Below are positions 46,109-53,685 of a stretch of DNA of 64,000 nucleotides, piece by piece. Each line of letters opens with the position of its first letter. The stretch's first letter is position 1. Origin of the DNA: Alkalihalobacterium chitinilyticum (lineage in GTDB: Bacteria; Bacillota; Bacilli; Bacillales; Bacillaceae_F). The DNA is taken from contig NZ_JAOTPO010000004.1 of NCBI RefSeq assembly GCF_029028005.1, forward strand, positions 186,001-250,000, in the 5' to 3' direction. The translations under genes were made by a program, and so were the position numbers. The notes beneath the pieces are model-generated. The model searched no databases. It was not told where the DNA came from and saw nothing but the letters and a program-made list of their open reading frames with translations.

Positions 46109-46551
46109 AAGAACCCCCTGCTACCAATAAAAACCATAGTTAAACACCATTCTATAATACATGAATGTCGATTCGTGTAATATAATGAGAAAATACTAAA
46201 AATTGTTGACGAAAGTGCCTCTTAATCCAATCGAACCAATTCTATAGTCACCAATAATTATTAAATAGAAATATCAATCATCAATTACATACTAAAGATC
46301 CATATAGGAACGATGTTAAAAGACTATATTGTAAAAATTAACAAAATTTCACACCTTTAGCACACTTAAGCATGGGCATATAGAGATGAGATCAAAATAA
46401 AAAAGCTGACTAAAATGCCTTTCTCCTACACTCGGATTCTACTAAACTAAAATCATATTAGTAGAAGTTTGATGCAGGTTTGACACTACATAAGTCAACT
46501 CTATAAAGAAATTACTATTAAATTTAAATACTTAATTGTATGACTTTTTAT
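46109..46551. other. 440-base intergenic region
   Basis: A/T-rich and without a convincing gene. One hairpin, TTCTACTAA pairing with TTAGTAGAA, lies at 46437-46466 and could end transcription of the small gene at 46552. Confidence 0.4.
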
Positions 46552-46692
46552 CTAAACTTGTAATCTTGGAGGCTTTTGAACGATCGATGCATCGATCCCT
46601 TTTTTTATAAGATCGCTCACAATTTTCTGGATAGGATTTACAGTTTTCTGTTCTTCTTTTAAATGAATAGTCGGTGTTTCACTCTTTTTCAT
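46552..46692 (-). CDS. Small basic protein, 46 residues
   Basis: An ATG preceded by AAAGGTGAGGG opens a 46-codon frame (MKKSETPTIHLKEEQ..., then NPIQKIVSDLIKKGIDAS, ending VQKPPRLQV). It is rich in Lys, Ile and Val, with an amphipathic helix in the middle and no span. A degenerate copy of the ATGAAC direct repeat lies about 50-75 bases upstream, so it may belong to the two-component regulon. Family unknown. Confidence 0.55.
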   Translation of the reverse strand: MKKSETPTIHLKEEQKTVNPIQKIVSDLIKKGIDASIVQKPPRLQV

Positions 46693-46745
46693 TTCAAACC
46701 CTCACCTTTTTCCTATGCTAACTAAATCATAGCATACAAATATGA

Positions 46746-46768
46746 ACTGAATATGAATAAACGAATTT
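46746..46768. promoter_or_regulatory. Degenerate direct repeat, possible third regulator site
   Basis: ATGAACTGAAT then ATGAATAAA: two ATGAA(C/T) repeats 11 bp apart, as in the sites at 41501 and 43873 but with several changes. Confidence 0.35.
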
Positions 46769-46811
46769 ATTTCATACGTATTATTTCTACATTTTTATTC
46801 ATTTACCCCCA

Positions 46812-47273
46812 CTAATTCCGATCAAACATAAAAAATTCTACACCTAGATGAGTTCCGACAGCTGTTACAATTGCCCATAGAAGTAAGCTGCTTGTCATAT
46901 AAACCGTCATTTTCTTTTTCGTTCCGCCAAAACTCATTGCCATAATGACCGCCAAATGACTACCAATTAGTATCGGCCCAATTAGTGCTAAGCCAAACAA
47001 CCCGTACCGTTGCCAAATTTGTTTTGCCCGATTTTCCCTTTTCGTTGAGCCTTCCTTTCCTTTCGCTTCACGTCTTCTTTGTAACCAAGCTTTAATTTGT
47101 GTCATCATTAGTATGACGATGATAACCGTTATTAAGTTTCCTACAAAGGCAACAATAGTTACAGGAATTGTATCAAGCCCACTAATAACACCAAGCGGGA
47201 TCACTGCTACCATCTCAAAAAAAGGTGTTGCTGCTAATATAAACGCCATCACATAACCGATTGTCTCATTCAT
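46812..47273 (-). CDS. Small multidrug export protein family (COG2426) membrane protein
   Basis: The 153-residue protein has about four spans. FFEMVAVIPLGVISGLDTIPV and GNLITVIIVILMM near the start and GPILIGSHLAVIMAMSFGGTKKKM in the second half match the Sm_multidrug_ex family, whose function is not well established. A cytoplasmic loop is very basic (LQRRREAKGKEGSTKRENRAK). ATG 47273 is preceded by AAGGAGGA at good spacing. It follows the ABC genes by 64 bases on the same strand. Confidence 0.8.
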   Translation of the reverse strand: MNETIGYVMAFILAATPFFEMVAVIPLGVISGLDTIPVTIVAFVGNLITVIIVILMMTQIKAWLQRRREAKGKEGSTKRENRAKQIWQRYGLFGLALIGPILIGSHLAVIMAMSFGGTKKKMTVYMTSSLLLWAIVTAVGTHLGVEFFMFDRN

Positions 47274-47337
47274 GTACATTCCTCCTTACCGTACTTTTCA
47301 AACCTTAAAGTTTATTCCGTTTATGACAAATCATGAT

Positions 47338-48192
47338 TCATCTAGGTTGTACTAATAACAGTGTAATTATTTCTTCAATTTGTAATGACTCTTTTTCCAT
47401 CCAGCTTATTTGATGGGCTGTAAAATATTTCTCCGCTTCTTCAGCACTATTTGTAACGATAATCCGTTCACCCTTTCGCTCTAATTCTCCTGGAATTTTC
47501 TCCTGTAAGGGTCTTTCCAGCCAATACCTGCAATATTGTTCAGTTAATTCTTCCTTTTCAAAACTACCGATATGTTCACCTTGCCTTAGGATAACGAGAT
47601 AGTCTGCAAGTTTTCTAATATCTTCTGCATCGTGACTGGCAATTAAGATGGCTTTATCACCACTGTCCATCCATTCGACTAATATATTCATTAGCTTCTG
47701 CTTAGAAGGAATATCCATATGCGCCATCGGTTCATCTAGAATAAGAATATCGGTTCCTTTTGCTAATGTCAGGGCTAAACTTAATTTTTTTTGAACGCCT
47801 TGCGATAACTTACCATATCGTTTCTTTAATGGGATATCCAACGTTTCAACCATACTTTCAAAAAGACTTTGGTTCCAACGAGGGTACCATTTGGATACGA
47901 GTTCAACGAGCTGCCGGCCTGTAAATGCATTACATCCGATCAGTTCCTGTGGTTGGTAGGCAATATCGACTTTCCAATGTTCACCATTAGCTAATGGTGT
48001 CCCAAAATATTCTATTGAGCCTTCGTCAGACTTAACTAAATTCATCATGATCTTAATTAAAGTACTCTTTCCTGCCCCGTTATCACCCACAAGAGCCGTG
48101 ACGGTACCTGGTACCATTTCGAAATCAACTGGACCAAGTTGGAAGTCTGCAATTGTTTTTTGGACTTGCTTCATTTTAACAAATGGACCCAT
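47338..48192 (-). CDS. ABC transporter ATP-binding protein
   Basis: The 284-residue ATPase has Walker A GDNGAGKS near residue 36, Q-loop in YQPQELIG, signature LSQGVQKKLSLALTLAKG, Walker B DILILDEPMAHMD and switch His in ILIASHDAEDI. The extra C-terminal region is typical of YtrB-like export ATPases. It starts one base after the GntR stop, and the partner membrane protein lies on the other side of the regulator. Confidence 0.88.
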   Translation of the reverse strand: MGPFVKMKQVQKTIADFQLGPVDFEMVPGTVTALVGDNGAGKSTLIKIMMNLVKSDEGSIEYFGTPLANGEHWKVDIAYQPQELIGCNAFTGRQLVELVSKWYPRWNQSLFESMVETLDIPLKKRYGKLSQGVQKKLSLALTLAKGTDILILDEPMAHMDIPSKQKLMNILVEWMDSGDKAILIASHDAEDIRKLADYLVILRQGEHIGSFEKEELTEQYCRYWLERPLQEKIPGELERKGERIIVTNSAEEAEKYFTAHQISWMEKESLQIEEIITLLLVQPR

Positions 48193-48591
48193 CTATTTTT
48201 CTCCCCTCTTTTTCTTATCCGTGATAATCTGCTTAAAAATGTCTTCGATTTGAGTAATCGTATAATCATGGCGTATTGCAGTTTCAATCGCTTTTTCTAA
48301 CGCTTCATAAACGGTCGATGTTTTCACTTGTTCTTTAATGCCCTCATCGACCTCAGCTACAAATGTTCCTTTTCCTTGTGTAGTTCGGATAAACCCCTGC
48401 CTCTCTAAATCTTGATAAGCTCTTCTTGTCGTGATCACACTGACCTCCAAATCTTTTGATATTGCCCGAATAGAAGGAAGAGCCGTACCCGCTGGTAACT
48501 GACCTCCAGCAATTAGAGCTTTTATTTGATTTTCAATTTGATGATAAATCGGTTCTCTCGATTCCTTCGATAGACGAATTGGCAGCTCCAT
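48193..48591 (-). CDS. GntR-family regulator, YtrA type
   Basis: The 132-residue regulator has an N-terminal winged helix (PIYHQIENQIKALIAGGQLPAGTALPSIR, VITTRRAYQDLERQGFIRTTQGKGTF) and only a short C-terminal helical tail, which is the YtrA subclass. These repress ABC export operons and respond to cell-envelope antibiotics in B. subtilis; the signal here is unknown. The 34-bp palindrome in front of the permease gene is its likely operator. Confidence 0.88.
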   Translation of the reverse strand: MELPIRLSKESREPIYHQIENQIKALIAGGQLPAGTALPSIRAISKDLEVSVITTRRAYQDLERQGFIRTTQGKGTFVAEVDEGIKEQVKTSTVYEALEKAIETAIRHDYTITQIEDIFKQIITDKKKRGEK

Positions 48592-48618
48592 AAGGGCTTC
48601 ACCTACTTTCCGTACGAC

Positions 48619-49344
48619 TTATTTAAAATAGTCCATCTTTTCAATTTTCCTACTCATATAAGATTTCCAGTAGAAGACGCTAGTGATTGCTAACAAGAGG
48701 GATATAACAACAGTTAGAAGCGGCCACTTACTAGCCAGTACAAGTGTCGCATGAACAAAAGACATTCCTGTAAAGAGATGAAATAATGTTAGACCCCCAA
48801 TGAATACAACAAAAAGAACGATACCCCATATGATCATTCCCACGATCGTTATTTTGTCGCCGGGATCACTTGCTGAAAAAAGTCCTGCTGCAAAGATACC
48901 GAAACAGATCCATATAAGAGAAAAAACAAAATACGTTCCAACGGGTGCTTCTTGTCTCGCTTCTGGACTTAAAATATAGATAAACAAAAGAAGAAAACTA
49001 TGGAATGGAATCGTATATACGAAGTTAACGATAAAGCGACTTTGTATTAATACCTTCTTTGGAATTGGTAATTGTAAAAGGTTCATAAAATACGGGGAAG
49101 CCCATAACCCATCTTCCACCTTTTGATATTGAAATTCCTTCGGTTTACAGTAAACCGCAAAGGCACCAAATACAAGAATAAATAAAAGATCTAACCCTAC
49201 ATTTCCCTCAACAAAAATAAACGGTGACGCTGTTACGATAATGAACAATAAAAGCGCTAAAAATAATAGAAGTGATAAGAAACCTTGAATTGAAGCCTTC
49301 AATTCAAATTTAGCCAACCATAAAGCTTCCTTAAACTCATTCAT
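48619..49344 (-). CDS. ABC transporter membrane subunit
   Basis: The 241-residue protein has six hydrophobic segments, fitting an ABC-2 type permease of the YtrC/YtrD kind. GFLSLLLFLALLLFIIVTASPF, DLLFILVFGAFAVYC and MIIWGIVLFVVFIGGL are the clearest. It is the first gene of the permease-GntR-ATPase operon. Substrate unknown; peptide or antibiotic efflux is usual for this type. Confidence 0.75.
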   Translation of the reverse strand: MNEFKEALWLAKFELKASIQGFLSLLLFLALLLFIIVTASPFIFVEGNVGLDLLFILVFGAFAVYCKPKEFQYQKVEDGLWASPYFMNLLQLPIPKKVLIQSRFIVNFVYTIPFHSFLLLFIYILSPEARQEAPVGTYFVFSLIWICFGIFAAGLFSASDPGDKITIVGMIIWGIVLFVVFIGGLTLFHLFTGMSFVHATLVLASKWPLLTVVISLLLAITSVFYWKSYMSRKIEKMDYFK

Positions 49345-49364
49345 CTTTATGAACCTCCCGAACT

Positions 49365-49398
49365 GTTATACTGTTTATATCTATATACACACTATAAC
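49365..49398. promoter_or_regulatory. 34-bp palindromic operator before the ABC-GntR operon
   Basis: GTTATACTGTTTATATC and its near-complement (ATATACACACTATAAC) form an imperfect palindrome with only three mismatched pairs. It ends 21 bases before the permease ATG, so a bound GntR protein would block initiation. Confidence 0.75.
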
Positions 49399-49568
49399 AT
49401 ATATCATACATTTTCAAGCCTAAATTTTAACAATCACCCGATTTACTCTTAACCTTATATATCAAAAACATTGAAGGACCATACTTTTTAACAGGAATGT
49501 TGGATCAAATTATTTAAAAAAAACCGTTTTCAGTACCCACTGAGAAGACGCCTGTATTAAAGAAAAAA

Positions 49569-49604
49569 ACTGACTCACGGGATTACGCCCATACATGAGT
49601 CAGT
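49569..49604 (-). terminator. Terminator following the TipAS remnant
   Basis: On the minus strand ACTGACTCA pairs with TGAGTCAGT and is followed by seven T. It is intact although the gene before it is decayed. Confidence 0.8.
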
Positions 49605-49621
49605 TCTTTTGACATAGATGA

Positions 49622-49774
49622 TTATCTATTGTTGTCAGCATAAATTGCCATGGCATCACACATGAATTGCGCTAAACCTGATCCGTATTGGTCAATGGTT
49701 TTAGTGAAACGATCATCCTGTACATATAATTGACCTAGTCCTTTGAATGCATCTAATGAATAGGATGTAAAAAA
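49622..49774 (-). pseudogene. C-terminal remnant of a TipAS-type MerR regulator
   Basis: A short minus-strand frame of 50 codons reads DAFKGLGQLYVQDDRFTKT then QYGSGLAQFMCDAMAIYADN before a stop. This resembles the end of the TipAS antibiotic-binding domain found in MerR-type regulators of thiopeptide response. The DNA-binding and dimerisation parts are missing; the frame is closed by a stop at 49775. It survives beside a functional-looking terminator. Confidence 0.6.
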
Positions 49775-49833
49775 TTATCGTTCAAAGGTATGTGACAATA
49801 TGGGATGCCTTTTTATCTACTGGTATTGATTCA

Positions 49834-51531
49834 CTATTTGATTTTAAACTTACTCACTAACTCCTGTAAGTTCATTGCCATTTCGGATAACGAATTCGAT
49901 GAAGCTAATATTTCCTCCATCGAAGCTAACTGTTCTTCTGTGGAAGCTGCTACTTGTTGGGTATGCATCGACGTTTCTCTTGAAATTGTTGAGATTCCAG
50001 TCACTGTTGCCGAAACCTCTTCTGCACTCGCTGACATCTGTTCAGCAGTTGCTGCCATTTCATCAATTTGTTCGCCCATGTCTGCCATTGAGCGGTGAAT
50101 TTCTTTAAAGCTTTCTTCCGTTCTTTCTGTAATCCTTAATCCCGCTTTGACATCTTCTTTTACTTGGTTCATCGCCTCATTTGAAAGACTCATATCATTT
50201 TGTATTTCAGTAATGAGTGATGAGATTTGCGTCGATGATTGTTGGGATTGCTCTGCTAATTTCCTAACTTCATCGGCAACAACAGCAAACCCCTTTCCAT
50301 GTTCTCCAGCTCGTGCCGCTTCAATTGCTGCGTTTAAAGCTAGTAAGTTTGTTTGATTAGCAATGTCTGTAATAACCTTAGTAATATCACCAATTTGCTG
50401 TGACCGCTTTTCTAATAGCTTAATGACGTCACTACTCTCGTTTACAGAAGCATGGATCGTATTCATTTGCTGAACTGTTTGCCCCACATACTGTCCGCCT
50501 TGTTTTGCGCGCTCACTTGCATGACTTCCAGCTTCTGCAATCAAAGAAGCATTTTCAGCTATCGTATTAATTCCTGCTGAAACTTCTTCCATGGACCTTG
50601 CACTTTCCTCAACACTTACCGTTTGCCCGTCAGCACCATCTGCAACACTCTGAATAGATTCTGTAATCTGCTCTGTTGCTTTACTTGTCTGTTCAGCGCC
50701 AGCTGTTAATTGTTGAGAAGAGGCCGCTACTTGTTGGGATGTTTCAATGACTTGTTCAATCATTTCACTTAAATTATCTTTCATCGTCTTATAGCTGTTT
50801 GTGAGATCACTTAATTCATCGCCGCTATTATCAATGACTTCAAATGTAAAGTCTCCTTGCCCTGCTTTTTCCATGCTCGTTGAAAGTTGAGCTAAACGTT
50901 TTTTAATCCCTTTTGTGAACCATAGTGAAATCAGACTAGCAATAACAATAATGGCAAGCAACACAATAAAGAATATCTTTAAGAAAGATATAATGGTTTG
51001 ATCAATAATGTCTTGAGATGCGCCAACATAGAATATTCCAATCGGGTTACCACTTTGGTCTTTAATTGGCATATAAGCCGTTTGATACATATGTCCTGCT
51101 ACTTCAGCTTCACCGTAATAATTAATTCCTTCGTTTAGAACGGCCTGGGCTACCTGGGCGGAAACTTGAGTACCAATGGCTCGTTCTCCTTCAACCTTTA
51201 CGTTCGTAGCAATTCGTGTGTCACCTTGAAAAATGGTAACAGTATCACCTGTTCCACTTCCAATCTCATCGACAATATCAAAGTTCTCATTCATAACAGT
51301 TGTCCCTTTATATAACAGATCGTTTTGTATGGACCATTCCCCAGGGTACAACGCATCTATGTAGCGATAACCTAAATACATGTCGCCACGAGCTTTTTCA
51401 ATTGCAAACTCTTTGATCCCTTGTGTGACTTGTTGTACGACAACAACACCTACAGCGACGGATAACATAAAAATAACACTAAATACCAAAACATTAATTT
51501 TTGTTCCTAATTTCAATTTAAGACTCCCCAT
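49834..51531 (-). CDS. Methyl-accepting chemotaxis protein
   Basis: The 565-residue receptor has one N-terminal span, a periplasm-facing single Cache-type sensor domain (residues about 35-180, with [20 protein letters not shown] and [22 protein letters not shown]), a second span near 185-208, a HAMP domain, and a long MCP signalling domain with the hairpin tip [37 protein letters not shown]. The C-terminal NWETF tether is absent. It reports to CheA/CheW, outside this window. Ligand unknown. Confidence 0.92.
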   Translation of the reverse strand: MGSLKLKLGTKINVLVFSVIFMLSVAVGVVVVQQVTQGIKEFAIEKARGDMYLGYRYIDALYPGEWSIQNDLLYKGTTVMNENFDIVDEIGSGTGDTVTIFQGDTRIATNVKVEGERAIGTQVSAQVAQAVLNEGINYYGEAEVAGHMYQTAYMPIKDQSGNPIGIFYVGASQDIIDQTIISFLKIFFIVLLAIIVIASLISLWFTKGIKKRLAQLSTSMEKAGQGDFTFEVIDNSGDELSDLTNSYKTMKDNLSEMIEQVIETSQQVAASSQQLTAGAEQTSKATEQITESIQSVADGADGQTVSVEESARSMEEVSAGINTIAENASLIAEAGSHASERAKQGGQYVGQTVQQMNTIHASVNESSDVIKLLEKRSQQIGDITKVITDIANQTNLLALNAAIEAARAGEHGKGFAVVADEVRKLAEQSQQSSTQISSLITEIQNDMSLSNEAMNQVKEDVKAGLRITERTEESFKEIHRSMADMGEQIDEMAATAEQMSASAEEVSATVTGISTISRETSMHTQQVAASTEEQLASMEEILASSNSLSEMAMNLQELVSKFKIK

Positions 51532-51592
51532 TCTTCCCTCTCCTCACTAATATCCTCTGAAATTGCATTAAAAAAACGCTACTTTAATAAAG

Positions 51593-51733
51593 CTAACACG
51601 GCTCTATTTCTAAGTAAGCGTCCAGACTATCGGCAGGTGCTCTACCAATCTCATCTTCTTCACCAAAAATAAATATGTGCAGACTGGTAACAGGTTCGCT
51701 GCCCCACACCTCACAAATATTTAGCAAAAGCAT
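51593..51733 (-). CDS. Possible 46-residue protein or gene remnant
   Basis: An ATG at 51733 opens a frame with protein-like composition (EVWGSEPVTSLHIFIFGEED, EIGRAPADSLDAYLEIEP). No ribosome site precedes it, so it may be the tail of a decayed gene. The same segment contains GCCGATAG (minus strand, 51627-51634), which resembles a sigma-D -10 box for the chemoreceptor gene; a matching TAAA -35 is not seen. Confidence 0.3.
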   Translation of the reverse strand: MLLLNICEVWGSEPVTSLHIFIFGEEDEIGRAPADSLDAYLEIEPC

Positions 51734-51987
51734 ATGAATTTTTTACTACTTTTATAATTTCACTTTGTAGTATCAAGTAAATTATACCTAGTAAATTATT
51801 AATTTCAATAGTTGACATGATAAATTCCGACAAAATTTTTACTACTTTGAATACTTTTGCAGAAAAATCTTTTTTACTCGATTGGACATTATGTTTACCA
51901 CTTTTATAAGCAAATTCTTAGGGAGTTCCATCTCATCACAGTTATCATATTATTCCATTTCAACAAGACAGTTTTCACTATAAATAA
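51734..51987. other. 250-base A/T-rich region with repeated TTTACTACTTT
   Basis: TTTTACTACTTTTATAA (51741), TTTTTACTACTTTGAATA (51836) and GTTTACCACTTTTATAA (51893) are related direct repeats. No gene was seen. They may be regulatory sites for the chemoreceptor or chance A/T-rich similarity. Confidence 0.35.
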
Positions 51988-52026
51988 AAGTGACCCCGCA
52001 AGTGCATTGCACTAGGAGTCACCTTT
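51988..52026. terminator. Hairpin between the chemoreceptor region and the HTH gene
   Basis: AAGTGAC-CC pairs with GG-GTCACCTT, and GCAAGTG with CATTGC-like bases in the loop. T-rich ends are present on both strands, TTTTTT on the plus strand. Confidence 0.65.
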
Positions 52027-52089
52027 TTTGAGAATATCATACTCTATCAGATCGAGGGAGGGAGGTATTCACTGATAGTTTTTCGTTGC

Positions 52090-52320
52090 TTATTGCGATC
52101 TGGCTAGCAGCTTTTTAGCACCTTCGGAAATGATAAATTCATCTCCTTGTGCTTCAACAAATCCACCCGATTTCATATCTCTAAGTGAACTTCTTACTTT
52201 AAACAATGGTTGTCCAATTTTCTTTGAAATGTCCTCAGGCGTTAAGGCCTGATCTTGGATTGCTATTAATAACGCTTTTGCTGAACTGGTTAATGTTCCA
52301 TCAGGATTAACACAAGCCAT
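52090..52320 (-). CDS. Small winged-helix protein linked to the peroxiredoxin
   Basis: The 76-residue product contains a compact helix-turn-helix (AKALLIAIQDQALTPEDISKK, then PLFKVRSSLRDMKSGGF) and a beta wing (VEAQGDEFIISEGAKKLLA). It starts 13 bases after the peroxiredoxin stop, with AAGGCGGTGA as ribosome site; the second of two ATG codons is used here. It may regulate the sulfur/peroxide genes. It lacks paired Cys typical of ArsR or CsoR persulfide sensors. Confidence 0.7.
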   Translation of the reverse strand: MACVNPDGTLTSSAKALLIAIQDQALTPEDISKKIGQPLFKVRSSLRDMKSGGFVEAQGDEFIISEGAKKLLARSQ

Positions 52321-52333
52321 CATATTCACCGCC

Positions 52334-53002
52334 TTATTTTAATTCTTTTTTGCAGAAGTACCAATCGACACATTCGATGCCTTCTTCTTTCATGCGCTCC
52401 TCTGCCATTTCTTGTGTTGCTGCAGGAGGCACAATAACTTTTTCACCTTTTCTCCAGTTAGCAGGTGTTGCTACACCGTGCTCATCAGAAGTTTGTAATG
52501 ATTCAATGAGACGTAGGATTTCGTCCATATTACGTCCTGCTGATAATGGGTAGTAAATAATTGCTCGTACTACTTGGTTTGGATCAATGACGAACACAGC
52601 ACGTGAAGTCGATGTATCACTTTCACCTGGCATGATCATTCCGTATTTCATGGCAACGTCCTTATTGAGATCGGCAATGACTGGGAATTCAATTTTCACA
52701 CCAAATTTCTCTTCAACGTTTCTTACCCATGCAATGTGAGAGTGGACACTATCAATACTTAAACCTAGTAACTCTGTGTTTAGCTCACGTAACTGCGGAT
52801 AAATTTCTTGGAATGCCATAAATTCAGTCGTACAAACTGGTGTGAAGTCAGCAGGGTGTGAGAATAAAATAACCCAACTTCCTTTATAATCTGCTAATTG
52901 TATTGTACCGTGTGTTGTCACACTTTCAAACTGTGGTGCTGGAGAACCAATTCGTGGTAAACCTTCTTTTACTTCTTCTACTTTGATTTCTTCGTTCATC
53001 AT
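52334..53002 (-). CDS. Peroxiredoxin (Prx6/archaeal 2-Cys type)
   Basis: The 222-residue thiol peroxidase reduces H2O2, organic hydroperoxides and possibly persulfides. The peroxidatic Cys lies in FSHPADFTPVCTTEFMAF near residue 52, with the conserved Pro and Thr; the RNMDEILRLIESLQ segment and a C-terminal arm with two Cys (GIECVDWYFCKKELK) are as in archaeal 2-Cys members. ATG 53002 is set by AAGGAG nine bases upstream; a longer frame lacks a site. It sits in the sulfur gene region and has a PerR-like box in its leader. Confidence 0.9.
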   Translation of the reverse strand: MMNEEIKVEEVKEGLPRIGSPAPQFESVTTHGTIQLADYKGSWVILFSHPADFTPVCTTEFMAFQEIYPQLRELNTELLGLSIDSVHSHIAWVRNVEEKFGVKIEFPVIADLNKDVAMKYGMIMPGESDTSTSRAVFVIDPNQVVRAIIYYPLSAGRNMDEILRLIESLQTSDEHGVATPANWRKGEKVIVPPAATQEMAEERMKEEGIECVDWYFCKKELK

Positions 53003-53019
53003 TTGTAACAACTCCTTAT

Positions 53020-53034
53020 TTATAATAATTATTA
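53020..53034. promoter_or_regulatory. PerR-like box upstream of the peroxiredoxin
   Basis: TTATAATAATTATTA matches the PerR consensus TTATAATnATTATAA at 13 of 14 defined positions. It lies between a TATAAT-like -10 and the ribosome site, a position suited to repression. Confidence 0.6.
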
Positions 53035-53070
53035 CCTTGTTACAATTATATTCTACTACATTCACCAAAT

Positions 53071-53086
53071 ATACTCAAGGGGGTAT
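53071..53086. promoter_or_regulatory. Imperfect CsoR/CstR-like operator
   Basis: ATACTCAAGGGGGTAT has ATAC/GTAT ends and a run of G like operators of CsoR-family persulfide or copper sensors (ATACCCC...GGGGTAT). Only one half has the full G-run, so this is tentative. Confidence 0.35.
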
Positions 53087-53139
53087 AATGGTTTTTTTAT
53101 AATAATTCTAATTAAGTTCATCTTTTGTTCATAATTAAC

Positions 53140-53685
53140 CTATAAAAGTTCTAACTCTCCTGTTTCCAAATGCAATAAATATCCTTCTATCTCTACCGAA
53201 TTGCCATACTCCTCATAAATGGAATGTGCCTTTAATTTCTTCATTTGCTGAATGACATTTTCCTTTTCAAGCAGCTCGCTGTCGTTTTTATGGCCTTTGA
53301 TCGACTGCTGAATATGTGTTATCCAGTTTCCAAATGAATTTACTTCGAATGAGTCTGTAGAATTACAGTGTTGAGCGGCTTGAATACCTCCACATCCTGT
53401 ATGCCCTAAAATAACGATCTTTTTTACTTTGAGGTGTTTTAAAGCATAGTACAGACTCGCATTAAAGCTATCGTCGTTTTCATTCACCTGATTCGCAACA
53501 TTTCGGTGAACAAATAACTTTCCTAAAGGCATTTGCAAAATGACAGAAGGGCTGACACGAGAATCCGTACAACTAATTAGAAAGATTTCGGGACTTTGCC
53601 CTTTACTTAAGTTTAAAAAGTAATCCTTGTTTCTTTGTTTCATCTCTTGTACAAAGCGGCGATTTTGCTTTAGTATGTCGTTCAT
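53140..53685 (-). CDS. Beta-class carbonic anhydrase
   Basis: The 181-residue enzyme interconverts CO2 and bicarbonate. Zinc ligands are in ISCTDSRVSPS (Cys-x-Asp-x-Arg near residue 39) and ILGHTGCGGI (His and Cys near residues 95-98). Its ATG overlaps the SulP stop (ATGA), so it is translationally coupled to that transporter, a pairing common for bicarbonate-type SulP carriers. Confidence 0.9.
   Translation of the reverse strand: MNDILKQNRRFVQEMKQRNKDYFLNLSKGQSPEIFLISCTDSRVSPSVILQMPLGKLFVHRNVANQVNENDDSFNASLYYALKHLKVKKIVILGHTGCGGIQAAQHCNSTDSFEVNSFGNWITHIQQSIKGHKNDSELLEKENVIQQMKKLKAHSIYEEYGNSVEIEGYLLHLETGELELL

Noticed and set aside
51593-51720. Cyclic-di-GMP riboswitch upstream of the chemoreceptor
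   Set aside because: The conserved tetraloop and receptor sequences of GEMM riboswitches are not present; the segment reads better as a decayed coding fragment.
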